Positions 48,538 through 61,500 of a DNA stretch of 64,000 nucleotides are shown here, in pieces; within the stretch, counting starts at the first letter, position 1, and every line of letters begins with the position of its first letter. The notes under the pieces are model-generated. The model ran no database searches. It saw only the letters and a list, made by a program, of their open reading frames with translations, and was not told the origin of the DNA. This stretch comes from Limanda limanda. Its lineage: Eukaryota; Chordata; Actinopteri; Pleuronectiformes; Pleuronectidae. The position numbers and the translations under genes are program-made. The stretch covers positions 14,320,893-14,384,892 of the forward strand of contig NC_083641.1 of assembly GCF_963576545.1 (NCBI RefSeq). Direction: 5' to 3'.

Positions 48538-48878
48538 CATGGTATTATAGTGTGCCTCACAGCAAGAAGGTCCCTCGATCGAGGCCTTTCTGTGGGATGT
48601 CTGCATGTTCTCCCGGTGTCTGTGTGGGTTTCCTCCAGCGACTCCAGCTTCCTCTCACAATCCCAACAGGCAGATTGGGGTTAGATTAATTGGATCCTCT
48701 GAAATGTCTGTATGTGTGTGTGAATGGTTGTTTGTCTCTGGTTGTTGGACCTTTAAGGGACATGCTACCTGTCCAGGGTGTACCACACCACTCGTCCCAA
48801 TATAAGCTTGGATTGGCTCCAGCTCCCACCACGCCCCTTCAAAAAAGATAAGAGGTTAACATAATGGATGGATGGATT
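48538..48878 (+). repeat. tRNA-derived SINE-like element, near full length
   Basis: Head GTGCCTCACAGCAAGAAGGT plus a B-box-like CCCTCGATCGAGG. Body GGATGTCTGCATGTTCTCCC, GTGTGGGTTTCCTCCAGC, GCAGATTGGGGTTAGATTAA, CCTGTCCAGGGTGTACC, GATTGGCTCCAGCTCCC. Then GATAAGAGGTTAAC and an ATGGATGGATGGAT tail. It is the best copy of the family (others at 7.6, 10.5 and 50.3 kb). About 340 bp. The tandem GGAT tail is typical of LINE-mobilised elements. Confidence 0.75.
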
Positions 48879-49095
48879 TCTTCAAAGAAGCATTAGTTAG
48901 ACGTATTACATAAACAACATTATGACATGCAGTATGTGATATGTTGGTACTTATATAATGGAACCCCGCTGGAGAAACGGATGAACCTACCTTTGAATTA
49001 AAACAGTCCAGTCTGGTTCTGGTCAATCTAATCTTTCTCCACAGCATGATGCACATATATGCAAACAAATAAAACCAACACAATTACAGATGCTC

Positions 49096-49140
<45 letters not shown>

Positions 49141-50304
49141 CAACACACTCACACTCCAACATATACAACTGCTTACTTTTAATCATGGCCGAAACATAGG
49201 CTGGAAGGATGAATATCAATGGTAGGATGTCGGCAGGATTGATGGCTCAGTGGATGCACAAAGAAGGGTCAGTCCGTCCTCTCCACAAGGTCCTTTGATA
49301 TTCACAAGAGCTCTTCTTGGAACCACTCATGGCACTTGTCATTCATCTTATTTGGTCCGTCTGCCCAGTGTGTGGGCGCACGTATGTCAGGTCGTATATG
49401 CAGTTCACTGGAGGATGGAACTAATGAGTTAGCAGCAGCAATGTCATCTTGAAACCTTAAACAGGGATTGAAGATAACATTAGAAGAGAAACGGCAAGAT
49501 GAGGCAGAATGAGGCGAAAGGAAATGAGAGGGGGCTGACAAGAGAGGGGGGGAAGGGAGGATGAAGAGAGGAGGAGAGACTGTAGGAAGATGGGATGGGA
49601 CAAAAGGACAGCCTTGGGTGAGAAGGTAACAATGATAACTACAAACTGCCTCCCGGTAGGGAAACTCCTTCAGATACACTACGGTCTGCTTGTCAAGGAA
49701 CTCTTTTCTTCTTCTCTTTCTAATCGCCCATTTTGACCTCTTGTATCTGTCTCTCGTCTCTGCCTCTCCTCGTCCCTCCCTTCTTCCCTCTCTCTTTCTC
49801 TCCATTACTCAGACAAGCCTTTTTTTTCCTCCTCGGCAGCAATGTCACATTTGTTATCCGTACAGTTCTTGAGTCCTTTGCTCTTTCCCGCTCTCCATCG
49901 CCTGTTTTTTATTCTCTCTCTCTCTCATCCCCCTTCCCCTCTCCGCCCGTCTTTTCAGCATAATCTCTGCTGTGCAGCGTCGATACAGCTGTCTGCTGCA
50001 CGGAGGTTTCAGCTGGTTGAGCAGCTTCAACAGAACAAATATGTTTTCATTTGACCGGAAAAAACCTTCAGCTGACCTCTGGGTTGAACCACAGTTGTGT
50101 TTCAGAATCCATAGAAGACTTTTTCTCTTAAAGTCGCCATGAATTATTGAGAATATTTGTCAGTAAGAGATTCTGTAAAATCATACAATGCTGTTCCTGT
50201 TGAAGTATACCAACCCAAATACTGTTCTGTTATTGATTTAATGCTTTTCTGTCCATAAATAAGCATTTAGCATTTATTTGTACATAATAATTTGCATGGT
50301 TTCC
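48879..50304. other. non-coding, strand-biased composition
   Basis: 49490-49615 is purine-rich on the plus strand and 49700-49960 pyrimidine-rich. The minus-strand frame 49302-49805 (167 codons) follows this bias and has a low-complexity peptide. Confidence 0.5.
49099..49138. repeat. (AC)20 microsatellite
   Basis: Pure AC array of 40 bp. Confidence 0.97.
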
Positions 50305-50440
50305 TTGTGTCTTTCTTTCGTGTCCTGCAGGTGTTTCGATCCAACACATGCAGGTTAAGGGAATTGGACACTTATTACGTGTCTGTATGTGTGTGTTAGC
50401 CTTGTGATAAACTGGTGACCGATCCAGGGTCAGCCATGTC
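50305..50440 (+). repeat. SINE-like fragment
   Basis: TTTCGATCCAACACATGCAG, TTAAGGGAATTGGACAC and CTGGTGACCGATCCAGGGTC match, in order, the body of the 48.5-kb copy. Internally shortened and without the GGAT tail. Confidence 0.5.
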
Positions 50441-50519
50441 TCTTTTTCAAATCCTGCACAGTAAAAGTGAGTATAGATACTGACTGGGTTTCAAGTGATC
50501 CGCTGCAAATTATTTGTAG

Positions 50520-50728
50520 TTGATTTTAGCTGTGGGATGAGCTTTCTGAGCAAATAAACAGTAGCGTTTGTCCATCACTCTATCGTGCCATTCACACACT
50601 GACAGCACAGCCAATCGCGGCTAATTTGTGGTTCAGTTTCTTGCCCACTTAAGATTTATGGATTGAACGATCGAACCACCAACCTTGAGATTAGTGGATC
50701 TCACTCTCTACTACTGTCCGCCCCAATG
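50520..50728 (-). repeat. second SINE-like family, reverse copy
   Basis: On the minus strand: GGGGCGGACAGTAGTAG, CTCAAGGTTGGTGGTTCGAT (B-box-like GGTTCGATC), CTTAAGTGGGCAAGAAACTG and GCGATTGGCTGTGCTGTCAG. This matches a fish repeat I recall with GGTTGGTGGTTCGATCC… TGGGCAAGACACTGAACC. Truncated and decayed. Confidence 0.6.
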
Positions 50729-52130
50729 ATGAAATTACATACAAATATTACCATTTCTACACATTTCTAATCCATCAACGATCACTCGTGAGAGTTTATT
50801 AAATCTATTTTTTCCATTGACTTGTTGAAAGTACAGAACGATCTTTCGAAGGAATTCATTTTAAGATGAGGTTTTTTTTTCCTATGTTTTATTGAATGAA
50901 GTATTGAAGTCATCCGTGGCTGTGGAGTCACAGGAGGGTGTTTGGGTTGGATTGCGACTGTAACACCAAAGATAGCATCCAGAGCCCTGTATCTGTTTTG
51001 TAGGTTTTGTTGATGCTGAGAGGTTGAAGTCGTTAAACCAGACCAGAATCTTTCAATAGCTCTGGGATGGATTAATATTTTGCACACATACGCGCTTTTG
51101 TTCATCATTTCAGGTTTGACGTCGGAGAGGATGATATTGTGTTTGACCTGCGATATGTAATTCTGCACATCTGCAACAGAGGAATCAGTGCGGCTCAAAG
51201 AGACAGGTCCATCTCCTTTATCTTCTCTTTGATGTCCCGCTCTCTCACCCACTTTTATCTAACATCTTACTTTTATTATTTATTATTTGTTTTATCTCCG
51301 TCAGGGTAGATTTGTATGTGTTTGCGTTGGCTGTACGTCCCTGACATAGAGAAGCAGGATGTGTCGGTTCAGTCTCCAAAGGGCTTTGCACAAACATCCA
51401 TACAAAGAGAGAGAAACCGCATACAATTTCACAGTGTTTACTCACAGTTACGGCGGCTAAGTCGAGTGAACTGCGGCGTCTGCATCAGTAAGTTGCTTCA
51501 GGCTTTGTGTCTAAACCATCATTTGAAGTCGGAAATCCACGACGGCCCCGGCTCTTATAAACGAAAGGTCATTGTCTATTTTAGATCTAAGCGCAAGAAA
51601 ACGAGATAGCATTACACTGATATCACACTTTCCTTTGCATACTTCAATGCAATTGCTGTACACAAAAACACACAGCCATGCCAACAAATACAGTACAAGC
51701 AAATGTCCATACTCCGATGGTTTCCGTTTCAAGGCTTTTGTCAGCTCAGTTAAACTGACAAAAACGCAGCTCAGAGTTCCGTAAGAGGTACGACTAACTG
51801 TTTCATTACAATAGAAGATGGTGGCAGTCGTCACAGTGAACGGGTAAAAGCACTTTCAACTTTCAGAACTACCGCTGCAGACATCAAGCCAGTGAGACTG
51901 TGACATGATGTAAACACTTCAGTGCACAATTCAGCTTTGTTTTAAGTGTCGGAACCAATGATCACATCTGTATTCAAGCTGGTTTATTCATATGAAAGGG
52001 GAAGGTGAGTAAGAATTGTGTTCTTCATGCTCCTTTTTCGTTCATGGAATGTGTTTAGGTTGTTAAGTGGATTGTTTTGTTTCTTGATTAGACTGAAAAG
52101 AACAAAGTGAAGTTAACGCTTTCCAAGACA
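50729..52130. other. non-coding, no gene seen
   Basis: A minus-strand frame at 50782-51252 (156 codons) is among the longest but has no recognisable domain. 51440-51600 is slightly CpG-richer than its surroundings. Confidence 0.45.
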
Positions 52131-52520
52131 CCTAACACAAGCTCCTTAATGGAAAACATGAATGCAAAAGCCCCAACACAACCCGTAAAGCCACAACACA
52201 ACTGTTGAAGTGAGGGACAACACATGTTGAAACAAACAGAGTTTCTTACTTTGATCAAGTACACCGTCGTTTGTGAAAGAACACACACATATTCATTTAA
52301 ATCGTTTCATGGCACACAAAGCACATTTACCGTAACACAACCGGCATGAGCAGGTTTTTACAAACAACGCCTCACCTGACTGTAGGAAGTAACTCTGCTC
52401 GTTTCAATGTCAGCATCCGTTGTCGCTCTCTTCCATTGAGGTTGTGTTTCCATTGTGTGGTATAAGAAGTTGTGTTGTCACTTTTGTATTTGTGTTTTCC
52501 GTTAATGTGTTGTGTGGGTT
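52131..52520. mobile_element. foldback element / MITE with long imperfect inverted repeats
   Basis: The left arm (TTAATGGAAAACATGAATGC then AAAAGCCCCAACACAAC, 52145-52181) pairs with the reverse complement of the right arm (TTAACGGAAAACACAAATAC then AAAAGTGACAACACAAC, about 52468-52504). That is 30 of 37 positions, with further AC-rich similarity outwards. The element is about 390 bp. The interior has no open frame. The flanks show no clear target duplication, so class is not assigned. Confidence 0.6.
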
Positions 52521-55500
52521 GTCTCAGCCAACTTAAAGATAGTCCTTATCCCTGACACATAAATGACAGACTGTGCCTCATTTGCCTTTGTCTGACCCTC
52601 ATTTCAGTTTTGTTGCAACTTATCTACATATCACAAGTTAGGGTGGACAGTGATTCCACCTCTGCATTCCTATTGGTTTATGAAGTGTCATGACCTCATG
52701 TATTTTCAGCTTCACTTTTTCCCACCTTGACCTGAGCAGAAGTCGAATTAACCACAACAGACACCTGCGTGCGCCGGGACCAAGATGGTAGTAAAGTGAA
52801 GAACACAGCTGAACTTTTTAATCGTCATAAAGTGTAATAAAAGTTACAATAACTCTCACATGAATATCATGATGACTCACTGTGTTATTGTCCTCAAAGT
52901 GACATTCACTGTTAACCACAGGGCCACATTTCAACTCATTTAATTTAACTGAAGCTGGCAACTCTCACTGGCTGGAATTATAAATTGAGGCTGCAGCTTC
53001 CCACAGCTGTAACCAAAGAATTAAAACAGTTTGATGCTGGTTGACTTTGGGAACCAGTGTTTTAAACCTTAATGACAGAGAAAGAGAATTCATCATGGAT
53101 AAGTATTTTATCTGGGGTGACGGTAAAACCATAAACACGTCACTTATCAAGGTCACCAGCCAAATATCTTTAAATCTAAATGATAAAAATAGCTTCTTTT
53201 TTTTCATTTAAGACATTAAAATTAAAAATACTGAAGATAGGTTCAACAGATATTCAGTCATGTGTTTGTTTGTCAATTTTTTTTTTTTACTTTTGGGGGA
53301 ATTATCTTTCCAAGACCTCCAAGCTCATGGCCAGAGAAGACGGTACGTTTAAAGGAAGAGTGAAAGAAGCCATCTTTATCAACCATTTAATATAAAATAA
53401 AACATCACTAATCAGAAGATTACTGACGCTTAGTACCCACACACACTCTCTGGTGACCCTAATAACTTACACATTTGTTTAAATGTGTCAACAGCCAATC
53501 ATACATTGACTCACCCCACTGGGGTTCAACGACCTGCCTGTTTGCCATAATGACTCTTAGAAAAGGCAATGACCAACAGAGCTTTACCTGAACTACATAG
53601 TTAGAACTGAAGAAGCCTTTTGGATGACTGGTGTCTAGTTGCCTACATACACACGTACAACCAATAAAGATACAATTTGTCCTCAGTCTATTGTCAGTCC
53701 AAGAGTCTCTGTGACGTAATCAAGCCGGCCATTTATCCCATGTTTTAGTGAGCAGTATACTGACTGTCACAGGTCGTTGAGTGTGTTGGTAGAAACCATT
53801 TTCACAATACATTTTATTTGAAGTAACCTGGATATTCTTTCCTTGTTATGTTCAGTCTGCAATGACTTTTCAATTCCACACTCCTGAGGGGTTCCATATA
53901 TAACTTTTGTAGCCCAGCAGTCAGCTAATGCATCACGCTGAATATCCAATACCCTAAAGTATGTATACCAATGTGGAAGTGTCTCAGTGAGTCACCAGTT
54001 TGTCAACCTATCAATTGAGTTTTTTTTCTTTTACCACTTCTTGTCTTTCTTCTCCTTTTGATCCTCGTCTCCGTTCGCAGCTCTGTCTCCAAACCCAGTC
54101 CTCTAAGTATCTCGGCTATTGTCCAAGTAAATCATGTTTTCTTACACAGTCTTTTTTATTCTCCCAAGTCACTTGCTTTTTAGCTCTTGCCCTCTTCCCC
54201 ACTGCCACTTGCCCTTACTCTTCCTTCAGCTCCATCTCTTTCGCCGGGGCCCCTCACTCACCTCTCCAAATGACAGCCCACTCTCCCATGACGGCTGCCG
54301 GCCACTCTGTCAACCCCTTCTCAGTGTTTGTGTGTGCGTGTGTCTGTGCAGTTTGCGTCTGTGTGTATGTGAGTGTGTGCGTGCTGTTGCATTTGTGCGT
54401 GCGTGTGTGAGTGCCCATGTGGCCTCCCCACTTCCACTCTTCCACCCTTCCAGTCCCAGAGTAATAGACTGGGGAAAAGTGTTCAATTGGATTTATTCAG
54501 TATCTTTCCTGGAATGTGTGTATTGGTTTGTGTGTGTTTGTGTTTGTACGTGCGTACCTCAATGTTTTTTATGCATTTACAAATCATCTCTAAGGCTTTG
54601 AGAGTGCGCTTTGCTCACACATGTGTGTATTTTGTTGTGCCATGTGACAGATTTCTCACAGATAAGAGAGTTGCGTGGCCGGGGTTAAATTACATCATTC
54701 GCCGCGAGGCATAACATTTCCGCTCCTCTCCTCCTCTCTTCCTGCTCTCCTCCCTCTGCTACTCAAACCTTTTATGTCGGGGAACCTGGAGGTGGGCAAC
54801 TACTTGTATCCATCCTAATAAATGGAACTTGCACTGTGCGTATTGGGAGGATAGGAGGGTATGAGAGGATATTTAGTTCTTAACATTTAGTTTCTTAACA
54901 CTGACCTGACAAAACAGTAAAAGGATATGTAATATCTATTAGGTTTTTCTGCTTAAAGTACGAAAAAAAAGGACGTCGAATAGTGAACACAGACACAGGA
55001 CTTATGAGTTTAGCGTGGCCAAATTATCATTATTCAGCAATGAAGGACCCCATTGGCTATCATCTAACAGCATATTAGTGTCTAGGGTAGACGGACTATA
55101 TTTTGGAGCTTCTGGTGTAGTGAGCTGATATCCAGGCCAAGATTGTATCTTCTTTTTGTCATACATTGTTTTAGTCAAACATTTCTCCACAAATAAAAAA
55201 AAAACAGCGTTACTTATTGTAGGTCCAGACAATATTCTGGCTAATCTCTGTTAATAACTACCTCTATATAAACTCAGATGAATTAAAAAGAGGATATAGC
55301 CACTGGATTGGGGTCAGTGTGTTCTGTTGCTTCCTGTTCTGTTACATCCAAAGCCTGCACTAAAGTGATTGGTCAAACCAGAAACAGAAACCAGAAGACT
55401 TCAAGCCCCCAAATCCTGTCCTTCTCCGACAGTCTATACATTCACTTGAAGAACCTGTTCATAGACATTATGATTTCAATAAAAATGTGTGTATGAACTA

Positions 55501-58012
55501 TGACTAGTGCTTTAAACAATGAATCCATTCCAAATCACAGCCAAAATAAGCCACAGAGGATCAACATTCATGGGGCTTCTTTTTTTTTTCTTCCTTCGCT
55601 AAAACCCAGGTAAGATCCACAGATTCAGACACAAAAAAAGACAATGAATATGCTCCTTTGATTTGTGATTTATTTAAGATAAATTGGAAAGCGTGTCACC
55701 TCTAGTTAGTATTAACATTTGGACTGAAAATAATGTGATGCATATTAATTAAAGCTATTGAGACAGATACTGAAGTGCTGTTTCCAAGTATTTGCAATAG
55801 GTTGCTTTAAACTACAGATGAAATAACTTGTCAAATGATGGGAAATTTGATTGTAGGAAAATATGTTTAAAAATGATTTAACTCAAATTACTATCCATTG
55901 ATGCTTCATATTCTCTGGATCCAATTTCTCATATCGGAGGACGTTTCATATTACCATGAATTGAATATCTTTTGGTTTTGAAATGTTAATGGGAAATCAT
56001 GATGAGCATTTCTTAACTATTTTCTGACATTTTAAAGATCGAAAGAATTATTGGAAAACTAAAAGTTAGATTGTACTGTTAGTTGCTGCCCTACATCAAA
56101 CCATAGACTAAATGTAAGAGGAGCAAATTTGCTGCATCACAGTGGAGCAATTGTGAACTTTGACCTATTGTTAAAGCAAAGATTTTTCATTGTCTCTCAT
56201 AACCCCAGAGAAATGTATTGTCCGCACCTAAAATGAGTTATTAGCTTGTTTTTCCCTGAAATATGGTGTGTGTGTGTACGTACGCACTTTTTTAGTTAGA
56301 CATAAATTTACTGTTTACAAGGACCTTTATGTGACCGTACAAAAAGAATGACCCAGATGGCCAACATAGTGACATAACAATAAATGTATTGGGGTAAATG
56401 TGTGTGTGTGTGTCACACTACGCATGCTGTGTTTGTGTCTCCGGAGGAAAACCAAGCTTTATTGGGACATGAGTAACAATAGAACTTTATAGAGCATAGT
56501 TTACTATGAATAGTAAAACTCACGACAGCTTCGCACATTCAGTCCCTTCTCTCTGCTGTCTGACTGTTGTACAGGTCAGGAGGTGGTGTCTGTGTGTGTG
56601 TGTGCGTTTTCATGCATCACCTGTGCTAAACTGTTCCCAACATTTAATTACATTTTTAATCTACATAGAATTTACTTCAATAAAAAGCTCTAGCCTAGGG
56701 CGAGGTTGCTGGCAGAGGTGGTAATAAGCAGTGTGTATAATTTCCTATTTAGATAGTTTTTCCACTTCTCTTCTCTTCAGTCCCTTAAACCATTCTCCAA
56801 AGTAAGTCCAACAGTAAACACACCTGACAGGCAGACAACCACATGTCCATGAGTTTCACATTAAATTACTTGCCAGAGTTTGGCCACAGGATCATTTATG
56901 TTAACTGATGGCATTCATTCGACCAATGGCGGTAAACAACCTGAGAGTATTTTCTTCAGATAAAGAGGAGAGATGGACTTCTGGATAAAGTGCCCACAAT
57001 TATTGCGTTGTACCTGTTGTTGAAATCCAAGGGAAGATAGCGCTGTGGTCAGATTATCCAGAAATGCACAAAGCACAAGGAATTTTAGCGTCTTTTCCAC
57101 GTTTCCCGCGCTGCCTGAGGCTAACCAGTGGCCGCTGACTGGCTCTTGTGACATTTCATCGTGTGAATTATATGAATGTCTTGCTCAAGTTTGACCTATT
57201 TTAACTCGAGCAAGTGAAGCAAAAAATAAGAATTTCTTGTCATTTCGCTTTGACTTTGTGTGTAATCTCAGGAAAAATTGGCTTTGTGTTTGGTGTGAAT
57301 GCAGCATTGCAATGGCCCTTAGAAACAGAACTACTTGGGCTGCCATTAACAGACAGGGAAACTGCACTGATTGTATAGGAGAAAAGAAAGATAATTTAAA
57401 GACAAATTAAATGATAACAGTCTTTCCAATACATTTACTGTCTCTGTCTTATATCTCTGAAGTCCCAAACTGTTATCCCTCCTCCTTACTTCTTTCAAAT
57501 CAGGTAGAAATAAAAAGAAAAACTGCCTTTGCTACTGTGATTAATTTTCTTCTTCACACTCGTCATGTGAAATGACACTTTAAATTAACAAGCTACATGT
57601 TGGAAATAATATATACACGAACGTCATTTTCTGTAGAAAAATGAGCATTGTTATTTCACTGATTCTTTGATAATTAACCAGCCCTTTGTTGTTCTTTACT
57701 CTCTGATCTATCCCCTCTCTCTCTGTCTCTCTCTCAATCATGCAAATCACAAATATAACTTATGACTCCTCCACAGCTGACTCACCTGGAGAGACAGATC
57801 TTCAAAGAGACTCTTCGACGCAGGACAAAACAAGAGAGTACACATCAGTGTGGCTGTTTTCCTAGTGCATGATATTTGAATATTTGACGAGCTTCCTGGA
57901 ATTACAGTTTTATATGCCCTTGGAACACAGATAGGTAGATATTTCACAGGCACCAACTCACACGTGTATTCACACACAGAACCATACACACACTAAAGTT
58001 TCGTAATTACTA
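52521..58012. other. non-coding, no confident gene
   Basis: AT-rich with GT-rich patches at 54328-54410, 54515-54555, 56264-56285 and 56398-56413. 57040-57330 has phrases (CAAGTTTGACCTATTTTAAC, TCGAGCAAGTGAAGC) that may come from a decayed repeat. A weak exon-like segment is listed separately. Confidence 0.45.
54230..54323 (+). other. very weak candidate internal exon
   Basis: CCTTACTCTTCCTTCAG is a good acceptor. The following frame reads SISFAGAPHSPLQMTA then HSPMTAAGHSVNPFS with C-rich third positions, ending before GTGTTT, a poor donor. The other two plus frames are also largely open and the region is pyrimidine-rich, which explains much of the signal. I do not recognise the peptide. Confidence 0.1.
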
Positions 58013-58584
58013 CTGTGTCCCTATCGGAGGATGCAGTCTACAGTCCATAAACGCCGAAATCTGAAATTAGTCGGTCTGGTCTACCGAAATGAAGACTAGC
58101 TGGGTCCCCAGCTTGTCCCGCCTTTACGGCTATCGATCAAATAGTCCGGATGAAAAGATTGGTCGTTTATATTACAATCTTTTTTATTAATGTATTTTTA
58201 TTTATTTTGTATTTTATGAATGGCCGTCTGGACGTGAAGAGGGTTTCAATGAATGAGACGACAGGTTGCAAATAACCAACCCTACTTTAACATGTGCACC
58301 ATTAGCTGTTCAGTTGAGTCGAAGCCTGATTCACTTTCAAGGGTAAGAATCAAATGTCTCGTCACTTGCCGCAGCCATTATCTCTTAGAAGAACAATTCG
58401 CCTAAGACAAAATGAACCCTGGGATAGGTTGGCCCCAAGAGAAATCCCCTTGTTGGAGCCTTCGCTGCGCAGGGATGAAAAGACGCATTAGACAGAGTCT
58501 TTGACTTGGGCCGTCCAAGCTGCACCACTGTGACGCAATCATTCTTCAAAAGCAGGAGGAGGCGGCCCCTGAATTGGGACACAG
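58013..58584. mobile_element. PIF/Harbinger-like MITE
   Basis: Left end CTGTGTCCCTATCGGAGGAT; reverse complement of the right end CTGTGTCCCAATTCAGGGGC. The first nine bases are identical and the rest similar. CTA flanks both sides (58010-58012, 58585-58587), a 3-bp target duplication as in PIF/Harbinger elements. The interior contains minus-strand phrases I recall from a widespread fish MITE (GGGGCCAACCTATCCCAGGG, AGAGATAATGGCTGCGGCAA). CpG is clearly denser than in the surroundings. No transposase. A short minus-strand frame (58385-58582) is incidental. Confidence 0.6.
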
Positions 58585-61500
58585 CTAATAGCTCAGAAGT
58601 TTTATGGTTAAATGGTTATCCTCAAACTTGGATTTGTTTCCCAGTAATTGGTATGTGAATAGCATTATTTCAAGTTTGTAGGGACGAATGCCGAACAAAG
58701 TATTTAAATTATTAAATTAAAGATAATTCACTTTGCTACTTCAAGTCTTTCACTTAATACGTTATTGAAAAAAAGCAATTTCACTTACATATTAGTATCT
58801 GCGATTTGTTTGCCAATATGCATCACTACATTAATTCAAGTTCTATATATGTGGTTGTATTTGTTTTTTCTTTTTATTTGTGTGTATATTATTATGGTTA
58901 AACTGTAAATAAGCATTTGATAACAACTGCTAAAGAATCAGTGCCAATTTCTTTAAAGTGTTTATATTGGCGGACGTGTATTGGAAATGTTTTACTCCTT
59001 AATATTTATATTGGCATTGGCTCCAACAAACCCACAACAGTTAGGCTCTTCTTTGTGCCAAGTTGTTTTCAGTGAAATCCTTTCAAAAGAGCACAGCAAC
59101 TTGTCCTCTGTATGTTTTTGTGGCTTGAATATTTGGTTGGCTACCTTGGAAATGCACGATTTTTAGGGAGTGATTGGTGCACCATTGTGACCATTTGTCA
59201 GGCGATAAAGCAGTCTGGAGAGGGATGCCCATGCCAGGAGGGAGGTCAAGGCACCAACTCATTCCTCTTTCAAGACACTTTCATTTATCAGGCCTGACTG
59301 CATGCATCGCACACCCTAAAGGTAGGGTTGTGTGCATGTCTGTGTGTGCGTCTGTGTGTAGGCGTGTTGGCCGAAGTCAGAGTGAAAGACTCAGAGAGAC
59401 AAGCTGAATGATGTGATGGACAGGCAGACGGACGTGGTAGATGTGGGATTTTTAAAAATATGTCAAATCCACTTATTTCCCACTCAGAACACATCCTCAT
59501 ATTTATTTGCAATACTATTTAACCTGAAGGCTTGGTGTGAAGGACTGCTGCCATGACCCCAATTATCAACAGTTTGATGCAATAAATCTTTATGTAGAGT
59601 TTTAGGCCCTTTGTCAATGATTGATTTCTGGCATTTAAAAGCAGAAAAGAAGCCTGGAGAGGCCAGAGCATATGGGATTAGATGTTCTAAAAGAAACCAA
59701 GGTCAATTCAGCCTTAGTTTGTGGTAACGGAGTATTTGAATGGCCAAAGATATACACTATGAATGCTGCATTGGCAGTAGCCAACTGTCCTGTAAACACT
59801 GAATGACTAATGTTGTTGTCGGCACATGTAAAGATATTTATGATAATTGTTTAGTAGAGGGATGAGTGGAGGTGGTGTGCATGCCTGTCTGCAGCACTGA
59901 TGCCTTGTGGTCAGTGGCCATTCAAAAAGATTTTACCATCTTCAGCAGGCATGCATGACTTGTCAATAACTTGTTATATATCACTTTCGCTGTGTGCATT
60001 CAGTTTACTCTACTGCACAGATGTCGTCTCCCACATTCGGACCCTCTACTGAAAGTTAATCATCTGGAGATATCCTCCCAAGACTTACTAGACTTATTAC
60101 TAGCCAAACTTAACCTAAACATAACGTTAACCTAACCTTAAACACATCTTCATCTTAAGATTTAATGACTTACGTTATGCGGACTTGATTTTGTCCAAGG
60201 AGGACATGGGTCCCCACAACGTTGGTAATATTTGTCTGGAATTAATATTTCCTCAAAGAAGTTGTGTTTATGTTCTTCAGACTGTTTCTGCCTTAGCCTC
60301 AGCTTCCTCTGTTCTGAGATCACTTAAAATATTGCAGCTTTAGTATGCACATGGGCAGATGTGTGTGGAAGCTTTGACAGTCTTTTCTTTCTAAGTGCAT
60401 AGCATTTAGAGGGAAATAAAAGAAAACATTGTGATGAAGTGACACCCTCCGTCTCTTCAGTTATAGAGAATAAGTGAGGCTGTCCTCCAGTTGGTGTCAT
60501 ATAGTTCTACACATCCAATAACTTTTTTCAGCTGAAGTGGAGTCAAATCAGCTTGAAGAGGAGGGCGTCACAGTGTGAACAATTAAATCCTGACACGTCT
60601 TCTGCATATTTAACTGTCATGCTGCTGAATGTACAATAGCAACAGAAGACACAAATACACACCGGCAAACACACATACACACACAGATCACAGGGTGTAG
60701 CATATAAGCAATTAAATCCTTGACATGCTACATCTTGAGGTGTCTTTCACACATGCTTACATTATAATAACTGAACCGACACTTTTAGGAGACACATCCA
60801 GAGACAGACCAGATCTGTTCGCTTACAGCAGCTGTGTGCTTGTTGTTTCTTTGTCTTTGTCTTTTTTTTTTCTTTCCTCAACATCACTCGAGTATGCTGC
60901 GTCGAGGCAGCCAGGCCTGAACCTGCGACAGCAGCACAGTTGGTTGAGCACCCCTAGCTGCCAAGCTGTCAGTTTGATGTCTGAATTACAGAGCGCATAC
61001 ATCTGCATTTCAGGCAACCCACAGTTGGTGTCAACATCTGTAGATGTAGCCACAACCAACCACATAGAAAGGTGCATGGTTTATAAAGTTATTACAGCTT
61101 ACTAGGATTTCTTTTCGGAGGGGGGGGTTTCTTTATTAAACAGACAGAAAACAGAATGTAATAATACAGCTCACACTTTGTCAGATGACTCGTTTGTAGC
61201 CGCGGTAGCAGCCATTTGTTAGTTACATATATTCATGGCGAGCACATGGTTGAGCATTCATGACCTTGTTGATCCTCTGACAATCATGCAGTTAACATTT
61301 GCAGTACTGGGTGAAATATCCTGACAACTATCAGATGGTTCGCCATTAGATTGACGAAAGACATGTGTTACTCACAGGAGGTTTTTTGTTTTGTAATTAT
61401 TACATCCCATCATGCTTGGAAGCCACAAGGCTCCAGAGTTTTAGAGACACTAAAACTGAACAGTTAGGAAATGCTGCTGGCGCTGCTTTAGGTTCAGTCT

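Noticed and set aside
49302..49805. 167-codon minus-strand open frame
   Set aside because: It follows the purine/pyrimidine bias of the region; the peptide is Arg/Glu- then Ser/Pro-rich low complexity with no domain.
50782..51252. 156-codon minus-strand open frame
   Set aside because: No recognisable family, no splice context; length is within what 64 kb of non-coding DNA on six frames can give.
58040..58600. possible rRNA fragment or CpG-island promoter
   Set aside because: Compared from memory with 18S and 28S rRNA and did not match; matching terminal repeats and CTA flanks explain it as a MITE.
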